64,000 nucleotides of DNA, from positions 2,914,001-2,978,000 of the forward strand of contig NZ_CP094657.1 in assembly GCF_023920705.1 (NCBI RefSeq), in the 5' to 3' direction. Both the position numbers and the translations under genes were made by a program. Origin of the DNA: Acinetobacter sp. XS-4 (GTDB lineage Bacteria > Pseudomonadota > Gammaproteobacteria > Pseudomonadales > Moraxellaceae). The notes under the pieces are model-generated. The model did no database searches. It saw only the letters and a program-made list of their open reading frames with translations, and had not been told where the DNA came from. This document shows positions 9,412-17,082 of this stretch, one piece after another (within the stretch, counting starts at the first letter, position 1; every line of letters begins with the position of its first letter).

Positions 9412-10758
9412 TTAAGGTGCTGTTTTAAGCGAATAGTTTTGCTCTTTTTTACTTCGGTAAAAAGCATTACCCAAACTTAAAATCAGGAAAATAGCTAAAA
9501 TAAAGACCACACCGTAATAAGCATAAAGCGTTGCGGGCGAGATACCTTTATCTAGAAAAATGCCTGCAATTGTTGGCGATAAAATTGCCCCAATACGACC
9601 AAAACCAATCGCGTAGCCCACACCACGACTACGAATTTCGGCATCGTAAATTGTTGGAGAAATAGAATATAAACCTGCCACACAGCCATTAATAAGTGTG
9701 CCGAGTAATAACCCCACCATGAGTGCGACACTTACTTGAGCCGAGACTGCAACAAATAGGAAAACACATGCAGACGTTAGCCCTAAAAATAGACTTAAGG
9801 CATAGAAAATTTTCATGCGTGACGCCAATAAACCAATAATGGCTGCCCCGAAAATACCACCAATACTAATTAAAATGCCGGTACTTACGCCTTGGTGTGG
9901 CGACATCCCCATTGAAATAAGAATTTTTGGTGTCCAGCTCATGACAAAGTAAAAGCCAAACATCACTAAAAAGAATGCAAACCACAAACAAAGTGTTTGA
10001 AATCCAAGTTGCCCAGCAAATAATTTACTGAGTTCACTGCCATTTTGCGTACTCATTTTTTCATAACGCGGCATAACTGGTAATTCGTTTAGCCCCATAC
10101 GATTTACAGTTGCATTAATTCGTTCTAGTGCCTGTTTTGGTCGTTTCGCGAGTAAATAATCTAAAGATTCTGGTAATAACCATGCGCTGATCAGCAGCAT
10201 TGCAATGGTAGTAACCCCACCTGCTAAAAAGATTGAACGCCAACCTAAATGCTCAATCAATGCCAGTGAGAGTACTCCGCCAAGTGTCGCGCCAATTCCA
10301 TACCCTGTAGACATTAAGCTTACTGCGAGACTGCGCCAACGAGCATTGGCATATTCACTTGCCAATACATTACTACTCGCAAGAATGCCACCCACCCCAA
10401 TTCCGGTAATAAACCGAAGTGCTGCTAACATGCTGTGGCTTTGCACCAAAGCACAACCCAACATGCTAAGACCTGCAATCACAAGACAAACTAAGATGAG
10501 TAAACGGCGACCGATCTTATCGGCTAAAGGCGCTAGAAAAATGGAGCCAGCAGCCATCCCGAAAAGGCCTGAACTGAGTAACAAGCCAATTTGTGCACCT
10601 GAAAGTGACCATTCTGTTGACACGGATGGAGCGGTAAATGCCATTACCATCACGTCAAAGCCATCAATAATATTGAGACAAATACAGATCAAAATGACGA
10701 ACCATTGGTAGCGGCTCATGTTGTTTTGATTGATCTCACTTAGAACGTCTCTTTCCAT
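9412..10758 (-). CDS. vanK: Aromatic acid:H+ symporter (MFS, AAHS family), VanK-like
   Basis: A 448-residue major-facilitator permease of the aromatic acid:H+ symporter family (PcaK/BenK/VanK). About twelve hydrophobic segments are visible; the first carries the DGFDVMVMAF motif of this family, and the loop between helices 2 and 3 reads DKIGRRLL. The frame is open to 10788, but the ATG at 10756-10758 has GGGAGA 6-7 bases upstream and is the better start. It diverges from vanA across a 546-base control region holding four TGGATCCA palindromes and is followed by the porin. Expected substrate is vanillate and/or protocatechuate at the inner membrane. Confidence 0.82.
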   Translation of the reverse strand: MERDVLSEINQNNMSRYQWFVILICICLNIIDGFDVMVMAFTAPSVSTEWSLSGAQIGLLLSSGLFGMAAGSIFLAPLADKIGRRLLILVCLVIAGLSMLGCALVQSHSMLAALRFITGIGVGGILASSNVLASEYANARWRSLAVSLMSTGYGIGATLGGVLSLALIEHLGWRSIFLAGGVTTIAMLLISAWLLPESLDYLLAKRPKQALERINATVNRMGLNELPVMPRYEKMSTQNGSELSKLFAGQLGFQTLCLWFAFFLVMFGFYFVMSWTPKILISMGMSPHQGVSTGILISIGGIFGAAIIGLLASRMKIFYALSLFLGLTSACVFLFVAVSAQVSVALMVGLLLGTLINGCVAGLYSISPTIYDAEIRSRGVGYAIGFGRIGAILSPTIAGIFLDKGISPATLYAYYGVVFILAIFLILSLGNAFYRSKKEQNYSLKTAP

Positions 10759-10925
10759 TTGTGTATCTCCCTTGGATAAGACATACACACGACATTGCTA
10801 TATGAGCGATTGGGTGGTTATGCATATCCGTATCCATAATGACCTAGAGGAATATTTGTTTTTCAAAAAACTTACGCGAGCGAAATTGTTTTCTGGAGCG
10901 TCCTGCTCTTTTTCTATACTGAATA

Positions 10926-10937
10926 TTTGGATCCAAA
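10926..10937. promoter_or_regulatory. VanR operator candidate 1
   Basis: TTTGGATCCAAA is a perfect 12-bp palindrome about 170 bases upstream of vanK. The core equals the VanO operator bound by the GntR-type VanR of Caulobacter, as I recall it. Confidence 0.7.
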
Positions 10938-11028
10938 AAATCAACAATATTTTTAAAATTTAATTATTAACAATTCAAATCATTGAAAAACATATTTATA
11001 ATTCATTTTAATTTTAAAAAATTAAAAA

Positions 11029-11040
11029 TATGGATCCATA
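11029..11040. promoter_or_regulatory. VanR operator candidate 2
   Basis: TATGGATCCATA is a perfect palindrome with the same TGGATCCA core, in the middle of the vanK-vanA spacer. Confidence 0.6.
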
Positions 11041-11108
11041 AAATATTTATCCATTTTTAAATTTGCAACCACAACAGCTATTCAGATTCAGCATAGGATT
11101 GACGCATT

Positions 11109-11118
11109 ATGGATCCAA
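11109..11118. promoter_or_regulatory. VanR operator candidate 3
   Basis: ATGGATCCAA carries the same core with asymmetric flanks, suggesting a weaker site. Confidence 0.5.
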
Positions 11119-11245
11119 ATAAAGTCGATAAAAATTTCGTTCAAAAAATTAAAAAGAAATATAAAAGTCTTCAATATTGTTTAAATATATACAAAACTAC
11201 TAATCCTAAACATCAATTTTTTTTTAAAAATATACTGCTTATCAA

Positions 11246-11274
11246 TTGACCATTATTTTTATTTATTATAAATT
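11246..11274 (+). promoter_or_regulatory. Predicted vanA promoter
   Basis: TTGACC at 11246-11251 and TAAATT at 11269-11274 are spaced by 17 bases. The -10 end overlaps operator candidate 4, consistent with repression by blocking polymerase. Confidence 0.5.
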
Positions 11275-11283
11275 GGATCCAAT
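11272..11283. promoter_or_regulatory. VanR operator candidate 4
   Basis: ATTGGATCCAAT is a perfect palindrome identical to the VanO half-module I know from Caulobacter VanR systems. It sits 21 bases upstream of the vanA start codon, over the likely transcription start. Confidence 0.75.
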
Positions 11284-11304
11284 AAGTGATAAGGAGTCGT
11301 CACA

Positions 11305-12381
11305 ATGTTTATTAAAAATGCTTGGTATGTTGCCTGCCGCCCAGAAGAAATCCAAGACAAGCCATTAGGTCGCACTATCTGTGGTGAAAAAATTGTTTTT
11401 TACCGCGGTAAAGAAAACCAAGTTGCAGCCGTTGAAGATTTTTGTCCCCATCGTGGTGCCCCGCTTTCACTTGGCTATGTAGAAGATGGCAACCTCGTGT
11501 GTGGATATCATGGACTAGTGATGGGTTGTGACGGAAAAACAGTTTCAATGCCAGCCCAACGTGTAAATGGTTTCCCTTGCAATAAATCATATGCAGTTGT
11601 TGAGAAATTTGGTTTTATTTGGATATGGCCAGGCGAAAAAACTTTAGCAGATGAAGCAAAATTGCCAACTTTAGAATGGGCAGATCACCCTGAATGGAGC
11701 TATGGCGGAGGCCTGTTTCATATTCAGTGTGACTATCGCTTGATGGTCGATAACCTGATGGATTTAACCCACGAGACCTATGTTCACTCAAGCAGCATCG
11801 GACAAAAAGAAATTGATGAATCATTACCAGTCACTAAAGTTGACGGTGACCATGTCATTACCGAACGCTATATGGAAAATGTGATTGCGCCTCCATTTTG
11901 GCAAATGGCCCTTCGTGGTAACCACTTAGCAGATGATGTACCCGTTGACCGTTGGCAACGTTGTCACTTCTATGCTCCAAGTAATGTTCATATTGAAGTG
12001 GGTGTAGCACATGCCGGACATGGTGGTTATCACGCACAAAATGACAAAAAAGTTTCCTCAATCGTGGTCGATTTTATTACGCCAGAAACTGAAACCTCAC
12101 ACTGGTATTTCTGGGGAATGGCACGCAACTTCCAGCCTGACAATACTGAACTCACTGATCAAATTCGTGAAGGACAAGGCAAAATCTTTACTGAAGATTT
12201 AGAAATGCTTGAACAACAGCAGCAAAATATTCTAAACAATCCACATCGCAAGTTACTGATGCTCAACATCGACGCGGGCGGTGTACAGTCTCGTAAAGTA
12301 ATTGAGCGACTACTTACTGAAGAAAATAAAACGCCTCCTGAAACATCTGCTCAGAAGTTCCCAAACATACGGATTATTTAA
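11305..12381 (+). CDS. vanA: Vanillate O-demethylase oxygenase subunit
   Basis: A 358-residue Rieske non-haem iron oxygenase that removes the methyl group of vanillate as formaldehyde, giving protocatechuate. The Rieske [2Fe-2S] ligands are C47-P-H49 and C66-G-Y-H69. The mononuclear iron site is in NLMDLTHETYVHSS, with H156 and H161 as ligands and D153 as the likely bridging acid. AAGGAG precedes the ATG. It is followed after 13 bases by its reductase and preceded by a VanR-type operator. Length and motif spacing are normal for VanA. Confidence 0.93.
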   Translation: MFIKNAWYVACRPEEIQDKPLGRTICGEKIVFYRGKENQVAAVEDFCPHRGAPLSLGYVEDGNLVCGYHGLVMGCDGKTVSMPAQRVNGFPCNKSYAVVEKFGFIWIWPGEKTLADEAKLPTLEWADHPEWSYGGGLFHIQCDYRLMVDNLMDLTHETYVHSSSIGQKEIDESLPVTKVDGDHVITERYMENVIAPPFWQMALRGNHLADDVPVDRWQRCHFYAPSNVHIEVGVAHAGHGGYHAQNDKKVSSIVVDFITPETETSHWYFWGMARNFQPDNTELTDQIREGQGKIFTEDLEMLEQQQQNILNNPHRKLLMLNIDAGGVQSRKVIERLLTEENKTPPETSAQKFPNIRII

Positions 12382-12394
12382 AAGGAGCATGAAC

Positions 12395-13339
12395 ATGGAC
12401 GTTATTATTGATAAAATTCATCAGCTCACCCCGACCATCCGCGCTTTTGAATTGGTTGCAGCAAATGGTACAGTGCTACCGAGTTTTGAAGCAGGTGCAC
12501 ATATTGATGTACATCTTAAAAATGGTCTAACCCGTCAATATTCACTTTCAAATTGTTGCAGTGAAAAGCATCGTTATGTGATTGGTATTTTACATGATGC
12601 CAATTCACGCGGTGGTTCACGTTGCATCCACACAGAATATCGTGAAGGTGACCATTTAAAGATTGGTGAACCTCGTAATTTATTTGAGATTCACCCTCAC
12701 ACAAAACAGGCAGTTTTATTTGCTGGTGGTATTGGTATTACCCCTATTTTATCGATGGCGTATCGACTTAAGTCGGCCAATATTCCTTTCGAATTGCATT
12801 ACTTTGTTCGTAGCCGTGAAATGATTGCTTTCTATGGCAACTTAACCGAGTATTTTGGTGACCAAGTCCATTTTCACATTCAAGACCAACCAGATACCGA
12901 ATGTAATATGGCAGAGGTTTTAGCCCAAACTTCATCTGATAAACATTTATATGTCTGTGGACCTACAGGGTTTATGCAGTTTGTCATGAGCTCAGCCGAA
13001 CAAGCCGATTGGCATAGCGAACAGTTACATCAAGAACATTTTGTCGCTCAAAAAGCAGATACGTCTAACGATGAAGCTTTCACTATTGAAGTTAAAGGTA
13101 CGGGCCGTCGAATTGAAGTATTACCAGAACAAACTGCTACTGAGACATTAATTGCAAATGGTTTCGATATACCTGTTTCTTGTGAACAAGGCATTTGTGG
13201 CACATGTATTACCCGCGTTGTAGAAGGCACCCCTGATCATCGAGATATGTTTATGACCGATGAGGAACACGCATTGAATGACCAATTTACGCCTTGCTGT
13301 TCTCGTGCAAAAACTAAAAATCTTGTGATTGAACTTTAA
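12395..13339 (+). CDS. vanB: Vanillate O-demethylase reductase subunit
   Basis: A 314-residue reductase that passes electrons from NADH to VanA. It has an FMN/NAD reductase module (RQYSLSNCC near 45; LFAGGIGITPILSMAYRL near 105) and a C-terminal plant-type [2Fe-2S] ferredoxin with SCEQGICGTC near 265. The frame is open back into vanA, but AGGAG at 12383-12387 places the start at ATG 12395; an alternative ATG at 12389 is too close to the ribosome site. It forms the vanAB operon, which ends in a hairpin terminator. Confidence 0.92.
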   Translation: MDVIIDKIHQLTPTIRAFELVAANGTVLPSFEAGAHIDVHLKNGLTRQYSLSNCCSEKHRYVIGILHDANSRGGSRCIHTEYREGDHLKIGEPRNLFEIHPHTKQAVLFAGGIGITPILSMAYRLKSANIPFELHYFVRSREMIAFYGNLTEYFGDQVHFHIQDQPDTECNMAEVLAQTSSDKHLYVCGPTGFMQFVMSSAEQADWHSEQLHQEHFVAQKADTSNDEAFTIEVKGTGRRIEVLPEQTATETLIANGFDIPVSCEQGICGTCITRVVEGTPDHRDMFMTDEEHALNDQFTPCCSRAKTKNLVIEL

Positions 13340-13345
13340 TTATTG

Positions 13346-13373
13346 AGTTCCTTTATTCGAAAATAAAGGAACT
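13346..13373. terminator. Bidirectional terminator between vanB and vanR
   Basis: AGTTCCTTTATT and AATAAAGGAACT form a perfect 12-bp stem closed by a CGAA loop, followed by TTATTT. It separates the convergent vanB and vanR genes. Confidence 0.85.
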
Positions 13374-13382
13374 TATTTCAGC

Positions 13383-14075
13383 TTAAGCACTTAGAACATT
13401 TCTGAGCGTTTCACCCAAAATCACCACACTACTGTGTTCACGCATTAAGGTTTCAGCACGCCCTGCCTGACGATGTACTAAGGCATCGAAAATCGAACAA
13501 TGCTGCAAATGTGCATAGTGCAAACGGCGATACTCTGACAAAGCTTGATTCTGGTCATAGGTAATGGCTTGAGCAGATGCCATTGGTAGCTGATTGTTTT
13601 TTGCTAAAGCTTGTATGAGTGCGACGTTTTGTGCGCCTTCAATAATGGTGTCATGAAAAATGACGTTAAAATGATGATAACGTTCAAGTTCAGCGTCGCC
13701 AAACTCGTCTTTATCATTAAATAGTTTTTCAGTTTCTTGAATGCAATGTTGCAGCGTCTTTTTCTGTTCTTCGCTTAAGCCTTGTTCTGCCAAAGTTTTC
13801 GCAGCCAATCCTTCAAGCACCCCTCGCACTTCAAGCGCATCATGAACAAGTTGTTCTGAAATTTCACGGACCGTGTAACCACGAGTTGGGTTTTTAATGA
13901 GGAGGCCTTCTTGCTCAAGCAACCTAAAAGCAATACGAACAGGCTGCCTTGAAACACCAAGTAACTCGGCAGTCGGAATTTCGGCAATTCTGGCACCGCC
14001 TTCAAGTTCCCCTGAAATAATCATTTTTCTTAGTTTAAGTAAAACTTGTTGTCCTGAAGACATTCGCTGCCACAC
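13383..14075 (-). CDS. vanR: GntR-family (FCD) regulator, VanR-like repressor
   Basis: A regulator of about 230 residues with an N-terminal winged helix (VLLKLRKMIISGELEGGARI, then LLGVSRQPVRIAFRLLEQEG) and a C-terminal all-helical FCD ligand domain. It lies convergent to vanAB, and the vanK-vanA spacer carries four copies of the VanO-type palindrome, so it is most likely the vanillate-responsive repressor. The start is uncertain: the frame begins with GTG at 14073-14075, while an ATG at 14061-14063 gives a protein starting MSSGQQVLLKLRK; neither has a strong ribosome site. Identification as VanR combines family, position and operator sequence. Confidence 0.82.
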   Translation of the reverse strand: MWQRMSSGQQVLLKLRKMIISGELEGGARIAEIPTAELLGVSRQPVRIAFRLLEQEGLLIKNPTRGYTVREISEQLVHDALEVRGVLEGLAAKTLAEQGLSEEQKKTLQHCIQETEKLFNDKDEFGDAELERYHHFNVIFHDTIIEGAQNVALIQALAKNNQLPMASAQAITYDQNQALSEYRRLHYAHLQHCSIFDALVHRQAGRAETLMREHSSVVILGETLRNVLSA

Positions 14076-14198
14076 ATCACCAAAAACGTCACTTCGATGC
14101 TAGCAAGTTCATTTGTAAAATGAAATAAATTTTCTGTGTGAATCAGTGCTTAAGCATTTCTATTAAGTTTAATAAATTAAATTGCAAACTACCTTTCA

Positions 14199-14654
14199 TC
14201 ACAGGTTTTTAAGATTATTGACCATAATATCTAGGTTGTTACGAATTAAATAAGCCAAGTTAATATCAATGCCTTCAAGCATTTTTTCTTCAACTTTTAA
14301 AACAACTTCATTGCATTTATTTAGCTTATCAACACCGCTTTGAGTCAGCGTAATTAAAATACGGCGGCCATGGGTTGGGTCTGGTTTTTTCTCAATCCAA
14401 CCATTCACTAGTAAATCTTGCAAAATTTTGTTGGCAGATTGCGGCTTAATGAAAGAGCGCTCAGCAAGCTTTGCATTGGATACATTACTTTTTGAAGCTA
14501 AAACAGAAAGCGCAGTAAATTGCGGCAAGGTAATTTCAAGCTCTTTTAAATGTTCTGTTAAATGTTTACTAATAATTCGGTCAACACGAGCAATCATGTA
14601 ACTTAACTTAGGCTCATCTTCTACTTTTTTTTGAACTGAATTCGAACGTACCAT
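14199..14654 (-). CDS. hcaR: MarR-family repressor of hydroxycinnamate genes
   Basis: A 151-residue MarR-type winged-helix protein. The DNA-binding region is around residues 50-95 (FTALSVLASKSNVSNAKLAE, then the wing ending HGRRILITLTQSG). In Acinetobacter HcaR represses the hca genes and is relieved by hydroxycinnamoyl-CoA thioesters; the position beside hcaK and hcaA supports the same job here. AAAGG precedes the ATG. The likely operators are the paired palindromes at 16025-16042 and 16149-16166. A terminator-like hairpin separates it from hcaK, so it may have its own promoter. Confidence 0.85.
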   Translation of the reverse strand: MVRSNSVQKKVEDEPKLSYMIARVDRIISKHLTEHLKELEITLPQFTALSVLASKSNVSNAKLAERSFIKPQSANKILQDLLVNGWIEKKPDPTHGRRILITLTQSGVDKLNKCNEVVLKVEEKMLEGIDINLAYLIRNNLDIMVNNLKNL

Positions 14655-14686
14655 AACCTTTCAATCATCATAAGAAAATCTGTAGT

Positions 14687-14716
14687 GAAAGTATGAGGCG
14701 CTAACCCCATACTTTC
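14687..14716 (-). terminator. Hairpin between hcaK and hcaR
   Basis: GAAAGTATGAGG and CCCCATACTTTC pair over 12 positions with one mismatch, directly downstream of the hcaK stop codon on the minus strand. The T-tract is poor, so termination may be partial. Confidence 0.6.
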
Positions 14717-14724
14717 GTTAAAAC

Positions 14725-15957
14725 TTAGCGAGCACCTGAGCTTTGTACTAAATGTACAGGCTGTTTAGGTTTTTTGACAAGAAGTAATGCAGAGATCGCT
14801 GCAATTAAAATCACCGGAATGCTTGAACCAATCACAATGGTCGAGCTTTGTCCAAGCGAGAGTAAAAAACCAGCCATTAAAGGTCCTGCAAAAGAACCGA
14901 TACGCCCGATTGCAACCGCCGCACCGACTCCAGTTCCACGCATTTCCGTTGGATAATACATGGCAGCCAAGCCGTACAGTGCCGATTGTCCACCCACGAT
15001 AAATAAACCACAGCCCACTGCCGAAAGCGCCAGTAATGCAACGGTTGGAGAAATTGCCAAGCAGCAAAGCGAGAATAGAATGCCAAGATAAATCAGCTTA
15101 ATCACAAAACTCATGCGTATTTTATCAAGCAATACACCCATGAGGATTGAACCTAAAATTCCGCCAACGTTATAGCCCATCTGCACATAGTTTGCCTGTA
15201 ATTTCGATAAGCCTTGCGCGCCCATGAGTAACGGCAACCAGTTCAATAAGAAGTACAGCACGACTAAGGTACAGAAGAAACTCACCCAAAGCTGAATCGT
15301 TGACATACGACGTTCTTTGGCAAATAGAACTTCAAAGAAGGGAGTCGTTTTTTGCGCTTGACCTTTACGTTGCAGGTAATCATTTGACTCAGGTAAAAAG
15401 CGCATAATCAGTGGAATTAATAAAATTGGCGCTATACCACCAATATAGAAAATATGACGCCACTCTGCATCGCCAGCCAACGACATAGCAACCACAGAAG
15501 TAAGTAATCCACCAAAAGGAATGCCGCTGTACATAATACTCACCGCTTTGCCCTTGTGCTGATCAGATACAGCTTCAGATGCCAGTGTAATCATCATCGG
15601 AAGTGCCCCACCCATTCCTAAACCAGTACAAAAACGAATGAGTAACAGCAAACTGAAGTTAGCAGCATAGGCTGTTAGCAAAGACATAATTCCAAAAAGT
15701 AAAATACTAAAAATCAGAATTTTCTTACGCCCTACAATATCGGCAAATCTACCACCTAATATGGCACCTGGTAGTGTTCCTAAAATTGCAGCACTAAATG
15801 CCCATGCCATCTGGCCATTGTCCAACATAAACTCAGCCCGCATTCGTGGGGCGGCTACCCCCATTGACTGAAGATCAAAGCCTTCAAAAATTGCGATTGC
15901 AAAACATAATAGCAACGTGATTTTTGCCCTTGCAGACTGTCCTAATATCTTTTCCAT
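14725..15957 (-). CDS. hcaK: MFS aromatic acid transporter, HcaK-like
   Basis: A 410-residue major-facilitator permease of the AAHS type with about twelve hydrophobic segments. The family motif FEGFDLQSMGVAAPRMRAEF is in the first helix and DIVGRKKIL in the helix 2-3 loop. It diverges from hcaA with two mirrored operator candidates between them, and its regulator lies just downstream. The expected substrates are hydroxycinnamates such as ferulate, caffeate and p-coumarate. It is distinct from the VanK-like permease at 9412-10758 but of the same family. Confidence 0.82.
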   Translation of the reverse strand: MEKILGQSARAKITLLLCFAIAIFEGFDLQSMGVAAPRMRAEFMLDNGQMAWAFSAAILGTLPGAILGGRFADIVGRKKILIFSILLFGIMSLLTAYAANFSLLLLIRFCTGLGMGGALPMMITLASEAVSDQHKGKAVSIMYSGIPFGGLLTSVVAMSLAGDAEWRHIFYIGGIAPILLIPLIMRFLPESNDYLQRKGQAQKTTPFFEVLFAKERRMSTIQLWVSFFCTLVVLYFLLNWLPLLMGAQGLSKLQANYVQMGYNVGGILGSILMGVLLDKIRMSFVIKLIYLGILFSLCCLAISPTVALLALSAVGCGLFIVGGQSALYGLAAMYYPTEMRGTGVGAAVAIGRIGSFAGPLMAGFLLSLGQSSTIVIGSSIPVILIAAISALLLVKKPKQPVHLVQSSGAR

Positions 15958-16024
15958 TGTGTTATCCCTTATTGACTAGTCGTTCCATTTAGCCCTTTGT
16001 GTATTATTGTTTAAACACACCAAA

Positions 16025-16042
16025 AATATCAGTTAAACTTAC
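16025..16042. promoter_or_regulatory. HcaR operator candidate, hcaK side
   Basis: AATATCAGTTAAACTTAC is 67 bases upstream of hcaK. It contains the palindrome AGTT-A-AACT and recurs exactly, inverted, at 16149-16166. Confidence 0.7.
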
Positions 16043-16148
16043 TAAAAAATCAACATATTTTTATATTAAATTATCCACAAAATTAATTAATATTTAAAAT
16101 ACAATGAATTATAAAATATTTATGAAATTTTATAAAAAAGACTTGAAT

Positions 16149-16166
16149 GTAAGTTTAACTGATATT
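16149..16166. promoter_or_regulatory. HcaR operator candidate, hcaA side
   Basis: GTAAGTTTAACTGATATT is the exact reverse complement of the element at 16025-16042, 45 bases upstream of the hcaA start. Confidence 0.7.
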
Positions 16167-16211
16167 AAATTAAATCCCAGAACAGCTAAAAATCATTCAA
16201 GGAGTATGAAG

Positions 16212-17045
16212 ATGAGTTATGAAAACCGCTGGGAAACCGTAGATGTTAAAGTTGAAGATGGAATTGCATGGGTTACCCTAAACCGCCCAGAAAAGAAAAA
16301 TGCCATGAGTCCTACACTCAATCGTGAAATGATTGATGTGCTTGAAGCCATAGAACTTGATCAAAATGCACGTGTGCTTGTATTGACAGGTGCAGGCGAT
16401 TCTTGGACAGCAGGCATGGACTTGAAAGAATATTTCCGTGAAGTCGATACTCAACCAGAAATTTATCAAGAACGTATACGCCGCGACTCATGCCGTTGGC
16501 AGTGGCAACTTCTTCGCATGTATTCAAAACCAACCATTGCTATGGTCAACGGCTGGTGCTTTGGAGGCGGTTTCTCACCTTTAGTGGCTTGTGATCTTGC
16601 GATTGCAGCAGATGAAGCAACATTTGGTTTATCTGAAATTAACTGGGGTATTCCGCCGGGCAACCTTGTAAGCAAGGCAATGGCAGATACTGTTGGTCAC
16701 CGTGCCTCTTTGTACTACATCATGACAGGTAAAACCTTTGGTGGTAAAGAAGCCGAAACGATGGGCCTTGTGAATAAAAGCGTACCGCTTGAACAGTTAA
16801 AAGCTGAAGTGACTGAGCTTGCAAATTGCTTACTTGAGAAAAACCCTGTGGTTCTTCGTACAGCTAAAAATGGCTTTAAACGTTGCCGTGAACTGACTTG
16901 GGACCAAAACGAAGACTACTTATATGCCAAGCTCGATCAATGTATTCATCGTGATACAGAAAATGGCCGCCAAGAAGGTTTGAAACAATTTTTAGATGAA
17001 AAATCAATTAAACCGGGTTTACAGAGCTATAAACGTACTGGTTAA
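16212..17045 (+). CDS. hcaA: Hydroxycinnamoyl-CoA hydratase/lyase (crotonase family)
   Basis: A 277-residue crotonase-fold enzyme that hydrates feruloyl-, caffeoyl- or p-coumaroyl-CoA and cleaves the product to the benzaldehyde and acetyl-CoA. Visible are WVTLNRPEKKNAMSP near residue 20, the oxyanion-hole region AGMDLKEYF near 70, and the second signature NGWCFGGGFSPLVACDLAIA near 115, typical of p-hydroxycinnamoyl-CoA hydratase/lyases. AAGGAG at 16199-16204 sets ATG 16212 as the start; the ATG at 16206 is only one base from it. It is the first gene of hcaABCDEFG. Confidence 0.92.
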   Translation: MSYENRWETVDVKVEDGIAWVTLNRPEKKNAMSPTLNREMIDVLEAIELDQNARVLVLTGAGDSWTAGMDLKEYFREVDTQPEIYQERIRRDSCRWQWQLLRMYSKPTIAMVNGWCFGGGFSPLVACDLAIAADEATFGLSEINWGIPPGNLVSKAMADTVGHRASLYYIMTGKTFGGKEAETMGLVNKSVPLEQLKAEVTELANCLLEKNPVVLRTAKNGFKRCRELTWDQNEDYLYAKLDQCIHRDTENGRQEGLKQFLDEKSIKPGLQSYKRTG

Positions 17046-17082
17046 CTTTTGATTCACTAATGGCAATGTAAGGACACAACCC

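Larger units (their letters stand above)
10759..11304. promoter_or_regulatory. vanK-vanA divergent control region
   Basis: A 546-base AT-rich spacer between divergent transporter and demethylase genes. It contains no credible coding sequence. Its visible structure is four copies of the palindrome TGGATCCA with centres near 10931, 11034, 11113 and 11277, and a sigma-70-like promoter just before vanA. Confidence 0.75.
15958..16211. promoter_or_regulatory. hcaK-hcaA divergent promoter region
   Basis: A 254-base AT-rich spacer with two mirror-image copies of one 18-base element, one nearer each gene. The frame of hcaA stays open back to 16104 by chance; that stretch overlaps the operator and lacks a ribosome site, so I treat it as non-coding. 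Confidence 0.75.

Noticed and set aside
10205..10963. Plus-strand open frames across vanK and its upstream region
   Set aside because: They lie opposite a well-supported transporter gene and within its control region; no domain or ribosome site supports them.
16104..16211. N-terminal extension of hcaA
   Set aside because: It runs through the operator at 16149-16166 and lacks a ribosome site; the AAGGAG site supports ATG 16212.
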